Assembly (NCBI GenBank): GCA_037389465.1
Contig: JAZARR010000197.1
Span: 1,680,001 to 1,744,000, forward strand
Direction of reading: 5' to 3'
Source of the DNA: Baylisascaris procyonis
Taxonomy: Eukaryota > Nematoda > Chromadorea > Rhabditida > Ascarididae
DNA length: 64,000 nt
The position numbers and the translations under genes are program-made. Below, in pieces: positions 22,931 to 37,952 of this stretch. Numbering within the stretch: position 1 is the stretch's first letter; each line of letters starts with the position of its first letter. Under the pieces are notes generated by a model, which was not told where the DNA came from, searched no databases, and worked only from the letters and a program-made list of their open reading frames with translations.

Positions 22931-25900
22931 ATCCCAATCAAAACCATTGAAATATTATGGATATTAAGGGATTAGTTGTGGAATATTGCGAATAATTTTT
23001 AAATAGAAATTAACAAGTATTATAAAATAATAAGACATACGTTTGAAATACTATATGGAAATCGAGAATAATGTTAGAAAATTTTAACGAAGAATTTATG
23101 ATAAGAGAAGATATTCTAGCATAGAATAAATCAATGTTCCTTAAATAATACCTGAATTCTACCCATATGTGATAGGGAATGGTGTTGGGATCGGATTGGA
23201 TCTAATTAATAATCATAGATCATTTAAAAACTGACTTATTTTGTAGACTAATTTATATCTGCTTGAAAAAATTGAAATAAAAAAATAAAGCCCCAAACGC
23301 TGATTTACTACAATTTTGATAATTTTTTTATTCAATTTAATCAACAAGTCATCGATTCATAGCAGAATACGATGGAAATTATTGCTCAAAACAGTTGTAG
23401 TTGATTTTTTTTCCAGAGCATCATTAAGGATGGGGTAAAATTTGGATAAAGATACGGTAAAGGAAACGGTAGGTGGAATACGGTATGTGTAACCACAATG
23501 GTGAACACAGAGGTATAACTCCTCTTGAAGAAATCATAGAACAACGCAAAGAGCATATCGAGATGGCATTGAACACTGATGCGACTGTAAGGCAAATCTC
23601 AACAAAATTCACCGCTCACAAATATTCTTTTTGAGACCAAGTTTAAGAATTTCAAATGATGTAGCTAAAAATTATTTCATTCAGTCAAAAATTGTCAAAA
23701 GTAAGAAATTTTTTCAGCACATAATTTAACCACTCTCCTCGTAGAAGCGTTATTAACTTCAAATTCAATTCGTTTATGATATAATCATATAAGCCATAAC
23801 CTGAGATCGGCATCACCTCAGGTATCATGTGTTTTCCATGACTTTTTTTACAAAAGCTTGTTGATCGAGTTGTCGTGTCTGTGGGTATGTAAGTCTGTGT
23901 CTGTTTGCAAGTCTGCAATCAAGTCTACAAATTTCATTTCAAAATCACTTATTAACAAAATTTTGCGGTGAAAGAAGCGAATTTTTTGCGTCTGCGAACA
24001 AGCAATTGGTTGAATACGAAAGGCATTATTTTGTATCTGTATTGTTTATTAATAATTTACGGATCGAAAGAGAACAGAAAAACGCTTATCACACCTACTA
24101 GTCTGATAATCTTCAATATATTTGTCGAAATAAGCCTTATATTAGATGGATGGAGAAGAAACGGTCCGATATATTTTCGAAGTTAAATATGAGAATTCAT
24201 TAATAAAGTTTTAAAGATTAACAACGTAAAACTTGTCGACAACCTATTTCGCCCTCAATATTATCCAAAAAAAGCGTATCAATTATATAACCATTCGATA
24301 AGTTTGAAAGATAATTGAGCTTTTTAAAACGACCATAACTTATGGATATCGTATTAGTAAATGAATTACAGTTGACATAATTATTTATTTTCATTGTACC
24401 ATAGAACCAAGATGGTCGTTTATTTTGCGAATTGAGGAAATGAAAAATTTATGCAAAAACTTTTACAAAAAAAAATCGTCGTTCTATACTTTTTTATGAA
24501 ATACTGCTTACTACTTCTTTTTTTCCAACATTTTTCAAGCGTCTATACGATGCGTTGATTTCGTAGTCCAAATTTACAAAAAGCCCGTATTGTGTCGACT
24601 TGCGTTGGTGCGTTTTCCTCTTTCTTGGATTTTAGAACGCCTATGTGTTTTATTGTGTTACAGCAATGGTCTCACGTTTTCGCTTTGCTTTCTCTCATAA
24701 ATGAAGGAATTTACAGATGCATATGCCGTACTAACTGAACTATTACTCGTAACCCAACTTAATTTATCATTGACGCTGTTGTATCGCAAAGATTTTGCTT
24801 GTGTGGTGGATAGGTCATACATACTTCAAGCCCTAGAACTCCAATTCGTTGATCGCCGTCTTTAGTAATTGTTTGCCTTGCAGGCCTTATTCTACTTTCT
24901 GAAAGTAGTTCCATTTCACATAGATGGACTTTCGTCATCTGCAACGCAGTATCCTAGTTACTTCACCTTCCATCTTCACTGGTCGTGGAAGTAAGACTTA
25001 GAGCTTGAAAAGACTGACCTCAGGTTCCATCTTTTACTGAACGGATATTTATTGCATTGCGAAAGGCTTGAAAGTCATTAAGTTCGGATGTTTAAATTCA
25101 CGCACAATTCTTTCCATGAGCTTTCATTTAACACATTCTTATTTATTAAAAAGCTTTAAAATATCTTTATTTATTAATAAATTTTAAATTTTTAAATTAA
25201 AAATCTAACTATGATGCTAATCCTAGAAATAGTAGAAAGAGATGAGAAGCAATCGATGCGTGGAGTGGTTATGGCCAATCGCATTCGAAGGGCGGTGCTA
25301 ACATCGATACAGTATTCAATCAATTCAAGCAACTACTATGGATGCATAAAGCTGGATAGCTCATTGTATATCGCTTTTCATAGAGGACATCCTCAACATG
25401 CAAAGGTAATTCAATTGTTGTATATAATTTTTGATAATCCATTTTATTTATTGTTATTTCTCGATTAGCACCTTCGAAGATGATGTTTACGACGACAGAC
25501 GATTGATTATGCAGTTATATAAAATTTTAAATTTATTTTTATTGAAAAATTGAATTTTCTGAAAAATTTATAATATTTCAATATATTTAGCATAGAATTT
25601 TCGCTCATCTAAATTTGAATTTTTTTTCCATTTTTAGAAATTTTTCCTGAATGGAACATTTTTTTGAAATATTTTTCAGCGTTTATTTTAGTGAATATAA
25701 ATGTTCACAAAATTATTAGATTGTTTATTTTTTTTTTTAGAAAATTTCAGTTTAAACTAACAGAAAAATTTGAACTTTTTCAATTTTCTAGCATTCAACA
25801 ATTTACATATTTATAATTATTCATGCAAAGATGGCTAAGGTCTCTTATATTACTTGTTTTTTTTTCCTGCTCATCACCAAGTTTAAAATCCAATTTTTTT

Positions 25901-27054
25901 TCAACATCAGTGTCTCTTAAATACTTTAAAAATGCATTTCTTTATGTCTTATTGTATGTATTTATATAAGTCTTCCCTCTTTATGTTTTCCCATATTATA
26001 CTGTGCATATTTTCTAATAGAGGGCAAAGCCTATAAGCTTTGGATATTATAGCCGCAGTAAACTGTACTACTATGCTATTTATATTGTTTCAATTATGTA
26101 ATAGTTTTATAATTTATATTATTTAATAATACAATACGATAAGAATGCAGTATTTTAGAAATAAATATAACTGCATACTGTTATATAGTATAGTTAATGC
26201 TGGAAGTGTCGTTTGCGTCGCTTTCTAATTATGTATAATAAAAATTTAAAAGAATTTTTTAGGTTATTTTTGTCAAGTGACTTTCGCTTATTAATATTTA
26301 AAATAATCTTTAGAATAGATTTTTTTTGAATCAATTCTTAAATAGAATTCTTAATTTTAAGTAAGAATAAGTTTCTATTTAACTATTGATCTTCATTTAT
26401 TATTAAATCATCTTCGATATATTTATTTAGTTTTTCTTTTTTTGCAAAAAAAATTTATTTCAATTTTCCATATATAATTTTTGTAATTTAAAGTAAAGAA
26501 ATAAGGGAGTGGAAAAGAAATTAGGATAAAATTTATTAATGGAATAAAGTGAATAATAGCTGAAAATCATGAGATTTTTCATTCATTGGGATTAGATACG
26601 AGAGTCGATTCTTCGATCGTTGTTTAGATATCCTTTGACTATGATGTTTTATAAATATTCACCTCTGATCTTTCAAGAAAGATTTCAGAAATGCTCAGAG
26701 AGGAGAGATGGTTAGTTTAGTAGATAGTGGAACTTGAGATACTCGTTACCTGACCTCTATGCTCTATGTTTGTTACTTGACCTCTATGCTCTATGTTTGT
26801 TACTTGACCTCTATATTCTGTTCTGTTATCACTAATTTTTATTTCTTTTTCTCTAGGTGATATGGTTTGGGAAATTATTGGCGAAAATGACATCACTTTA
26901 TTGGCGGGAATTTTTTCGCTTTCACAAAAAATTTTTCATTTCAATATCCTTATGCAATTGATTTCATCCAGAATATTTTTTACTCTTTGTCTAAATTTAT
27001 AATGCAATAGATACTTCCAAAGTTCAATCCTTAGCACGGTTATAAGTTTTGCAG
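22931..27054. other. Region between COP1 and the LIM-homeobox gene
   Basis: Probably holds the COP1 promoter and the 5' part of the LIM gene. One exon-like open frame (25211-25405, ending at a GTAATT donor) could not be tied to a family. An ATG CAA AG at its end (25398-25405) would join in phase to the candidate LIM exon at 27055, but this is only a possibility. Confidence 0.35.
26745..26825. repeat. 27-bp tandem repeat, 3 copies
   Basis: Three units of GTTACYTGACCTCTAT plus an ending; the first two are nearly identical (CTGACC/TTGACC) and the third diverges at its end. It lies just upstream of the LIM gene. Confidence 0.85.
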
Positions 27055-30000
27055 CGAATGTGCACATTTGGTCGATTTGGATCAACCACTCTCTTCGAAT
27101 GCGCCTTCTTTTATGACGCATTTCGACTCGAATAGTTAGCATTTTTGTGATTTCTCTATCGTATCATCTTATTATCTACAGTAGTTCTTAGCCAATACCG
27201 TAGTCATCAAATATACGCGTTATTTGTGAGTGTTGTCAATTTAAAAGAGCAATGAAAAGTTCTCTTATCAATTCCATTTTAATGCTTTTGAATTTTTTTT
27301 CACTTCACTATTGAGATATCATTGATTCATATATGTATAAATTTTGATGCTGATTTAAAGAGTGACTAGCGCCACTGATTTTTCTTCCCGTGGGTAAAGG
27401 TAGGTGAAACTGGGTAAATGCACGTGGGCAAAGTTTGTCGCACAAATTATTGCGTCATATGAAGAGGATAAGCAACTCGATGTTATTTATATGAGAGGGG
27501 AATGTAACATATTACTTATGGCTAATAATTAATTATTACATTTCCGTTTCCACAAGAAACAAAAAAGAATTTTATAAAAGAAATAAATGTCAAATAAAGA
27601 GGCCAAAATGTCTAAAAAAAATATTTAAATATAACGATGCTAAAGAAAAAAGCGATCAAAATATGAAAATGTTTAATTTATTTTTTATTAAATTATTTAT
27701 TTTATTTTTGTCGATAAATTAACATAAAAAATTTAGTGATTATTAGAGTAATTAACGAAAAAAAAACTATACAATATTTACGTGCCAAAGTTTTATTACC
27801 TATTGGTAAGGAAAAATTTTGCTCATATAAAGTGAAACCTATGTTCCTGAATTTCCGTTTTTCAAAAGAAAAGCTTAACCTCAGATCTTACCTATGCATA
27901 AATTTTACATGCACAACGATATATTCCATAATGCACTTTATAAAGCGCATGAGCAATATTTAAGAGTATTGATAAGCTTATAGAAAATTATAATAATTTT
28001 TTTTTAAGTAACTGATATTTGCTTTGAAGCTTTAATGATGAATAAAATATTATATAGATATTGTGTAGAAATTTCAGAGGATGCTTGTGCTGAAACATCG
28101 GCTGTTCGAATGCGTGTTGATGATGCAGTTTGTGGTGGATGTGGTTTTGAAATAAGAGAACGATTCCTACTTAAGGTTTCTCTTATAAATCCCTTTTTTT
28201 TTAAATATTTACTTCCATTCTATTGGTAATTAGAAAAAAATATATTCTTTAACTTCGAAGAACAATTTTCAAATTTAAATTGCTCAAATTTTTTCGTCAA
28301 TTTTTGAATATTATACTAATTAACCGAATTAATTTATAAAATAACTTTGTTAGATATCTCAAAAATCCGAGAAATATTTCAAAAAAAATTTTTTTTATTG
28401 CAGCTAGAAAAAATCTTTAAGTGTTCCCGTGTTTTTTCCTACGTTATGACGAAGAATACGATCTTTCTCTTCAATGTTATGAATTATTTTTATACATCAG
28501 ATACATCAAAAAATTTTTAATAATTTTTTCATTGTATAGATTTCTCTTCAAATTATATAAATCAATTCCTTTTATTTTTATAAATAAATAATTTTTTAGT
28601 CGATATTTTTATAATATATTCTATAATCCAATAAAATGCAATCCTTAAGATTTTCTCATACTTTTATCGCTAATTGTAAAATAATTAAATTTAAAAAAAA
28701 AATTTTTTTTTTTTTAAATTTTAGGTAATGGATGAATTTTGGCATGAGAATTGCCTATCATGCTCAACTTGCCATCTAAGATTATCAGATAATTCCACTT
28801 GTTTCATTAAGGATGGTCATGTTTATTGCCGTGAAGATCATGCACAGTTAGTTAATCTATTTCGATTTTTTTTTTTTTTAAATCTATTAATATACCAAAA
28901 CTCATAAATGTTTCCAGTGAACTTGTTTCCCATTCTGGTATTTTATCCCAAACCATGACTGGGGGGATGGGGGGTGGAAGAGGGGAATGGTTGGACCATA
29001 TTTATCCCAAATTTAATTCTTAGCAAGCGTTGAGACTAGGTCAAGATTACTATGAAACAATTCCTTTTCTCGCGATCATGTGTAAATCGCTTTTAACTGT
29101 AGATCGAATTTTTCTTATTCGAATTTGACCAACCGCTCATAAAAATGAATTTAAATAAAAAGAATAGAAAGAAAAGAATTGAATAGAATAATGAAAAAAT
29201 TCGATATATTTAATGAGGGGCTTGGCTTGAGCACAAGATGCTCTCTCCATTAACGAGCGTGATCTCGAGCTATGTAAACAATACGCATTTTATAGATTGC
29301 GTGTTCTAACGTACTTCTAAAGATATGGTGAAGCTTTCTTTACTTTATTTCTAAAAGAGCTCTACAACTTAGTGAAAGACATACTTAAAGAAAGCGCTTT
29401 TACATCCAAACATATTACATGAGGAAATATACAAAAAAAAAATTTTTTTTTTAATTTTTACAATTGAATATTTTTGAATAATTTTCTCTATTATTATTTT
29501 TAAGCATATGTGAATTATTTTGCTGTTCATAAATATTTTTAAATTATCGTATTATAAAAGCGCAAATTTAATTAAGAATATTTGAAAATTTAAATTATAG
29601 TCTATATTCAACGGTAATTTATAGCATTAGCAATTATTGAATGGCTAAAGTCGGCTAATGTCTGTAAATATGTATGCGTCTGTCTGTGTGTAGGTTGTTT
29701 GCTGTTGGCATCAAACCCAAAAAATTTTTAAATCGATGCCAATCACTCCCTAATCCCTTATCCGTCTCTCCTTATCTCCACCTCCTCCTCTTTTTCCTTC
29801 CCTTCCCAGGAGGATTTGCTTCTAAGTGCTTAATTTTGCTCATATTTTGCTTGTGCTATGACTGGAACTATGCAAAGTGGTATATTTGCATATCAACATT
29901 TAATATGCAAATTCAAGTTCGTAGAACTAAAATATGCAAATTTTGGTCTAAAGAACGAAATTAATGGTGCATAACATGCAAATAGAGTTTTCTGCAACGA

Positions 30001-33000
30001 ATAATTCGGGGATTCTTTAAGAAATCGTCATATGCATACAATTAGGCTTGTTGAATACTAATAAGGGATAGGCTCATTAATGAGTGCTTTGCGATAGTGT
30101 CAACGCAGTGACAAATTCGATTGGCGGTTCACCTTTGAATAATGCTTATCTGAAAGTGGTTATCGATTCGAATAGAAAGCAATCCTGAATTGATGATCTT
30201 AATGGTCAACAAGTTTCATTCCTTATTTATATCTTTATTTCTTATTTTTATGCAATATTATTGAAAAAATAAATAAATAATAAAAATTTAAAAAAATAAA
30301 ATCAGAATTTTATAGTATCATCGAGATGAAATTTTTCATCTAATATTAGGGAAAATTTTTCATCGCTATTGTGTTTTTGAAAATTTCGAAAATATTTTAT
30401 TTCATGAGTAATAATATTAATAAATAAATTTTAAAATGCTTATTTATGCTTTAAAATTTGAATTTTCGAAAATTTCAACAATGCTGTATAAAATTTTTCT
30501 AATTTTCTATTTAATTTCTTCTGCTGTTGTTGTTTTTTTTTCTTTAGTATATTCGTATTAGTGACATTAAATATTCGATTTCGGCGCTAATTAAAAATTT
30601 TTATTTTACTTATAATTTAAAATTTCTGGCATTAAAGAATAGCAAAACCTTGAATATTCAGAAAAAATCCGCTTTCCGGAATTTCCCAATTTTGAACCAA
30701 ATAATTGTAGCCGAAAATTTCCTTACTATAATTTTTTTGGACATTCCTATATTCTAATTGCCGTATGCAAGAATCTTCGTTCTTCAAAACAATGCAACAT
30801 AATTCTTGCACACATGCCATAAATTATAACTTCGTCAAATTATTTTGCAGTAATATTCAATCAATGAAGCAACAACTGATATATTATTCATAATAAATAA
30901 ATATAATCAATTAGTTGAATAAATTTTAAAAGATTTTATGAAAATTTTTTCAAAAAAAAAAAATTATTTTCAAAGTAATGATTGATTTTTTTTTTTTGTT
31001 GTTGTTGGAGATTTTCGACGTTCATTAAATCAGCGATAAGACAACCATGAAAAATTGATCGACATGTTTATCGTTTTTGATATGTAGTGCAAGAAGAGTT
31101 GAGTGATAGACACATTGATGTGACCTTAGTGACCTCATCCCGCATATTCATTCGGCTTTTTTTTGTTTTGCACATTTGCATTTACATAATAAATAATTTA
31201 GTGCTAATTTATTAAATGAATTCGTAATTCGTTTATTAAAGGGATAATTATTTTACTAAATTTGAATATAACTTGAATACTAATATTTGCATAAATTATG
31301 CTTTTAAATGTGTTTATTCTTAATTTCGCAATAAATTTAACTTTCTATGCTTTAATCAATAATATATATTACAATTGATTTTTTATTGAAAGTGAAGAGG
31401 GATTGAAAATTTGCATGGATAGCTTCATTTTTCCGCATAATTTTCGACGATCACAAAAATAGCTTATATGTATTTTATATGCAAATTTTATATGCAAATT
31501 ATATATAGTATTGTATGATTGGATAAATATGCCGTTATATGATTTTATGTATTATTATAAATTATCAAATAATAAATAAAATGAACATTTAAAAAATGTA
31601 ATATAATAATTTATAGATATTTAAAAAAAAACGTTAGTAAAATATTTTAAGCAAACGATAAATGAAATATCAAACGGCGATTTACGGCCGAATGGTTTTT
31701 GTAGGATTTCTTGTAGCGATTCAGAAATCCCTTAATCAGTCTTTTATTGTTTTAATCTGATGATAATCGTTTTTGATGTATATCTTAGTAGAAATTGGCT
31801 ATAACCTTTTAATCTTTTCATTTCTATATATTTTTCTTGTCTTCTTTCTTTTATTTAAATTTAAAAAAAAAACAACTAAATTTTTGCAACGAAATAATTA
31901 TTTTAATTACGAAATTAATTTTTTTGAAACATTTAAAAATCAACAAATATTAGATGATTATTAAAATATAAATTTTAAAATATAATAAATAAGTGGGTAA
32001 AATAATAACGGCTATGATCGTTTTATTTTTTATTCATTGGTTAATTCAATTTGTGGATCGTTGATGATAGCCTAGGATGAAATGACGAACGGTGGCCAAA
32101 TATTGATTGATCAGATCGAGATCACATTGAACAGAATATTGATCTATTGATTACCAATTGATGAGAGGATAAAAAAATTCAGAAATCAAATAGGGGAATT
32201 TTGAATCATATAAACGTTTAAATTTCTTTGCAATTATTCAACCTTGCATGCTTTCACTTTATTACGAAGATCAAAGATCAATTTAGTATAGTATATTCAA
32301 AATAAAGCTTATAATTTCTCTAAATCACCAATTATTGATGTCTTAGCAAATAGAATTTTTTTAAATTTATAAATTCTATTTAATATAAGCCAATTTGTTT
32401 AGTTGATTTTGTGTATTTCTTTGAAAAATTTGAAGATTATAATAAGTTGCTATTCGATTATGAACATCCTTTTGCGGTTAGAAATTCTTTTTATTCGCTC
32501 ATAGAAAACACTTCAAATTGGCAATCGTTATTACCTTTCGACCTTTATATTATCGTTAACACCTGCACAATATGCCAACATCCTTGACCTGTTTCTCGTT
32601 TATGTTATGAAGTAAGGTTGAAAATTTTTCCTCCTCGGCAATATGTAATCCTAAGAATTGAAGAATATGACAATGATTTCAGGTTTAAGTACCAATCACT
32701 ATCGCCATTCCTCCTTCTCCTTTATAAAAACTTCCCGGAGTCTATAATTTGCAAAACTTGTGAACAAGCTTTTGTAATTGTTTTAATAGTTTTATTGTTG
32801 AGATGTGAAACTACTAAGATTGTTTAATTATGCATAACTTTATAAAATATTTATTTTAACTTTACAAAATACTTATATTCTAGCGAATCTTCCATGAAAA
32901 ATATTTATTAACCACTAATTCTTTGTTTGATATGGTGAATGAGACTATGAAAATTTACTCCCTATTAGCTCCTATAGCATATCTCTCTACCTGTAATTTT

Positions 33001-35699
33001 TGCATCTATCCTCTAAGATTATCCATTTTAATTTTTTGCATAAATATTTCTCAAATGGATGTGCAATTTAATGGAACATATCTCTAAACAATGAATATAA
33101 AATAGCATCAATAGATCAAACCGCTTTAATGACATTAATTTAATGGTTAAGACGGAAGCACTAAACGGTGCCTATAACGGAAGATAGGTTTTTTTTTTTT
33201 TCAAAGAATTCAGGAAAATGCATTCGTTTCTTTTTTTTTTTTTGGCACACTTAACATAAAGCTTTCATCGTGGTGAAATGTCATTTTTAAAGCGACGATG
33301 CAATAAAATGCCTCAACGATGGTGTATTACGTTTATTGTATTTACACAGATTGCACATTTCTTTCCCTGAGGATATTTGCGGCTTCAACGATTTATGAGA
33401 TTTGTGTTTGCGTAAGCTGTCTTACAGCATTGACGATACCCAATGAAACTATTTTATGATTGGCACATTGCTAATGAAAATAGAAAACAAAAATTGTTGA
33501 TTGATAGTAAAGCTTATAGTGGAGGTGAAGAGGTGGAAGGAAATAAACGCGATATTAATACAGTATAAATTTTTTCTCCCGGATTTAATACTTCAAAAAA
33601 TGCAATATTATACTAAACTTCTCTATTATATTTTAAATATTTTCGTGAATTATAATATTTACATTTTTACATGCATAATTTTAAAACGTATACCATCATC
33701 CAGTTATGCTACCCATTAAGCTCATTATCACCTAAGGTTATATGATTGAGTGGATTTCTGTTTTTTTTTTTTATTATTATTATTAATCATTAAATATTAT
33801 ATTTATTTAGAAATGTTTTTTTGAGAGAGAGAGAGAGAGAGATTTCTAAGAGTTATATCTAGAAAGAGGTGTTAGATAGTTAGATAGGTGTCATTTCGAT
33901 TGACCGTATCGAGCAGTTTGTCGTTCTGGAAGCGATCCGATGGCAAATTTAATAAACGACAGCATTAAGGATCGACGACGACCCATCAAGTGTCCTCCAA
34001 ACACCGTAGATACATATTGCATCGCTGTCGATCAATGTCATTGCGCGAAATACTTATGTTCGACCTTATTTCCTCTCGCTCTCTCTTTGTCCTTCCTCTC
34101 TCATATATCCGCTCATCCTTTCTTTTAACTACTATACGGCCACACCGTATTCCATTTCATCGTCGTTTCTTATTGGAACCTCCCATAAGATTTGAGAAAC
34201 AAAAAAAGCGCACAAAATGAAATCGAGGCATATTTATCGTAGTAAACGATGGAATTATGACCACAATGAGGATGACCAGTGGCCAAATTTTGACCACGAC
34301 CTTTTGACCTTTTTGCAGGTGTATTATAGAGCGTTCTATAGAAATTAAGGCCTAAATTCTGAGATAGTAATTAGTGCATGAAGTGATTTAATTATATAAA
34401 ATTACTATGGATCGATAACGTTTATATTGATGCAAATATTTTGAAATAACTAAACGGCTTTTTCACAACTTTTTTTGGAATAACGTTCATACTAAGAAAT
34501 TCACTTATAACAGAAAAAAGTTCAAATCATATTCAATATTAGTATATAAGAGCCAATTGAATGGCGTATTTATTACTCGATACCTTGCAAAAGAATGGAT
34601 TTAGTAATGGTACTAAAGAGTTAGTTCAAGCATTTCTTGAGTTCTGTTAAGTTTTGCAAGATGAAACATCTCTCTTGAATCTCATCATCATCATATCTGA
34701 CCCATCCTCTGAAGGTTACAATAAAATTTTTGCCAATTTCATTTTATCAGAGAGCGCTTATCAAATGATAAGCATCTGAAATTATTGTTTTGACACTGAT
34801 ATGAGAGAAAGAGTTGATATTACCAAGCTTATCAAGCCTTATACTTACTGCATAAAATTTGCATAAAATGAAAAGTGAAGCAAACTTGGCTATAAAATTT
34901 TACTACAAAATTGTTTCACATTCAAAATTTTTATTGTTCAATTCCTTTCCGTAAAAATTTTTAAATTTAGCATTAAATTCAGGTAAATTCTAAAATGAAT
35001 CGAATCGTCATGACAACAAATTGGCAGATGACATTTGAAGAGTGATGGCTTTTATGTCGAATCTAAGCGGCTTATAGATTGCCAGCTGCCTACTAGACCC
35101 CTCAATTGGAGGATAGGCGTTATGCAATGTGACATGCCACTCGAAGCGAGCATGCTCAATGCTTTTTGCTGATTATTGCTGTCAATGCTTCCTTCCGCTT
35201 CTTTTATTTGCGATATTGTATTCGATCTTTCATGGGGATAACCCGATGGATAACGGGTTAAATGCAATCCATCTATTAAAAAAAAAAAATCGATACGCTC
35301 AGCACTTACCAAACAAATCGTAATACGAAAATAAATAAATAAATATAGATCTATTCTGAAGAGGGATGGGGACAGGGAGAAGGACAAAATAAGATGAATA
35401 TTAAAAATAAAGGTGGCATAGAAGAGATATTTAAAGGTGGTTCAGAAGGAAACCAACAAGAGAAACACTGTCACGTTGTGTGATTCAATCCTTCATTTCA
35501 TATATCATTTACAAATTACCATATCTACTATAATCATAAATTTATTCGTATTTTAATTTATTTTCAATAAGTAATCTTACATGGAGGAGCCGAGAAATTT
35601 TCTTAATATATGACTTTGACTAAAACCTCGAGGCTATGCGGTTCAACGAGGAAGTTAAGAATGTTATAGGTTCGAAAATTATAGTAATAAGCATTATAG

Positions 35700-35781
<82 letters not shown>

Positions 35782-36521
35782 TTAAACTTCGTAACTTTTT
35801 TTAGATTATTGTGGTAGATTCTAAATAAAGCACTATTGCAGACTATTCAGTGCACGATGTGCTCGATGTGGTATAACGTTACAACCGACCGATTTTGTAT
35901 TTCGATGCTTAAATAGTACCTATCATGCACAATGTTTTTCATGTGTCTACTGTAATCATCCATTAAAAAAAGGCGATCAATATTTGGTACTCGATGGACA
36001 GGTTATATGTAGAGCGGATTATGAATTACTTCTTTGTAATCAACCAATACCACATGGTCTTTTTTATTGTATTCTTCATTTATTTTTCATAGTAATCTGT
36101 ACTGATTGTAAAATAATAATAGATCTTTTTATCGTACTTCTTAATGTATCTTTACAGTAACCTCTATTAATGTATCTTAACAGCAATTAAACATTTACAG
36201 TAATAGCTGTAAAATGATAATACTGTATACCACAGCATATCAGTTATGTCTTTATTTTAATTAATTCTTGTAAGAGGTTTTATTTTTTTATTTAAAAAAA
36301 GAATTTTTATGGTTATAAGATCAATTTTATATGAGTTAGCTTATTTTGGTAATTCTTTTCTAGCATCTATACTTATTTATGTTTTCAAAAACGATGATTT
36401 AATTTGTAATTTGATTGGGCTAAAATATTGACAAGAAAAATGTTTAACTAATAAAGAAAACGTTCATAGCATATGTTACGTAGATACGATTGGTTTTCTT
36501 TTAAATATATATACATATATA

Positions 36522-36569
<48 letters not shown>

Positions 36570-37909
36570 TATTTAAATAATACTTAATAGCGTTTTTTTA
36601 ATATTTTATTCAAAAATAAAGAAAGAAAAAATATTTTAATTTATCAGTAAAATATCAATAAAATCGCTGTTAATATCAGTGGTATCAGCATCAATGATTT
36701 ATCAGTATCAGTAATACATATCACTTCGTTTGCAGCTTATTTTGATGTCGAACAAAGTGAATCGAATCGTAAAACTCCAAAACGACCACGTACAATTCTC
36801 AACACTCAACAACGAAGGGCTTTTAAGCTAGCGTTTGAAAAGAGTGCAAAACCATGTCGAAAAGTATATATTCCCTTCTTTAAATTAGCATTTGCATGTG
36901 AATGATTTATTGTTTCTTATCTCTTGCATATATGCAAATATGATCACTCTTAAGAATAAAGTTGGGAACTTATTTTGTTTATAAATTAATCTTATTTTGA
37001 AATTTTTCATTATTTCAACTAGTCTTGAATCTTTTTTCATAAAATTTTCTCTTAAAATATGGAGGAATATTTGAGATTTGTTGAAAATGAATGTCATACC
37101 ATTCGAAAATCTCAATGTTTGCATATTTCCTATTAGTTAGAGATTATTCTTCATCAAATAGTTTTAGCTAGCGAAATCTAATTTGACCTCCTTATTCTTT
37201 GTTTTTTGTTTAACACCCGCAGTGGCATCTATCTTTTGTCTTTCGAAGATTGTTGTTGGCTACCTTCATCCCTCATAATCACTTAGAGATATAAAATCAA
37301 AGATAAATTTTTTATATAATCTCAGCAATGAAACATAATTAATAGTGAAATCATTTGAATGAATTTAGCTAATTCAGGTACGCGAGCAATTAGCAAAAGA
37401 GACAGGTCTCAGTGTTCGGGTGGTTCAAGTATGGTTTCAAAATCAACGAGCAAAGGTATGCATATCTATTTATAGAAACCATAGAATTAAGGCAAAAGCA
37501 TTCTATTGTCCTGAATTATATTTAATTGAATAATATGAGTAATAATTCATTTTTATTTTCAACAGTTTTTTTTTCTTTAATAAACCTTGATGGTCTATGT
37601 GATAATTGTCCAATATTCTTATATGGCCGAACTTGCCGTATTGGTATATAAGATGAAGTTTTACCTTCATACCTTTATTTACCTTTGTTTACCTTTATTT
37701 ATTTACCTTTATTCTTTTATTTAATTAACATTTCATGTGCATAAAAACAGTCAAATCACAAATCTAATTCAATTTCGGAACTGTTTCTTTTCCGATTCGC
37801 CAATTATTGCCACACTGTCTCACTCGTTGAAATATTATGAAGTGGAATAGATGAAATACCTTTTATTTAATGATATAATTCTAGTCTAAATTTTGATATA
37901 TATATATAT

Positions 37910-37952
<43 letters not shown>

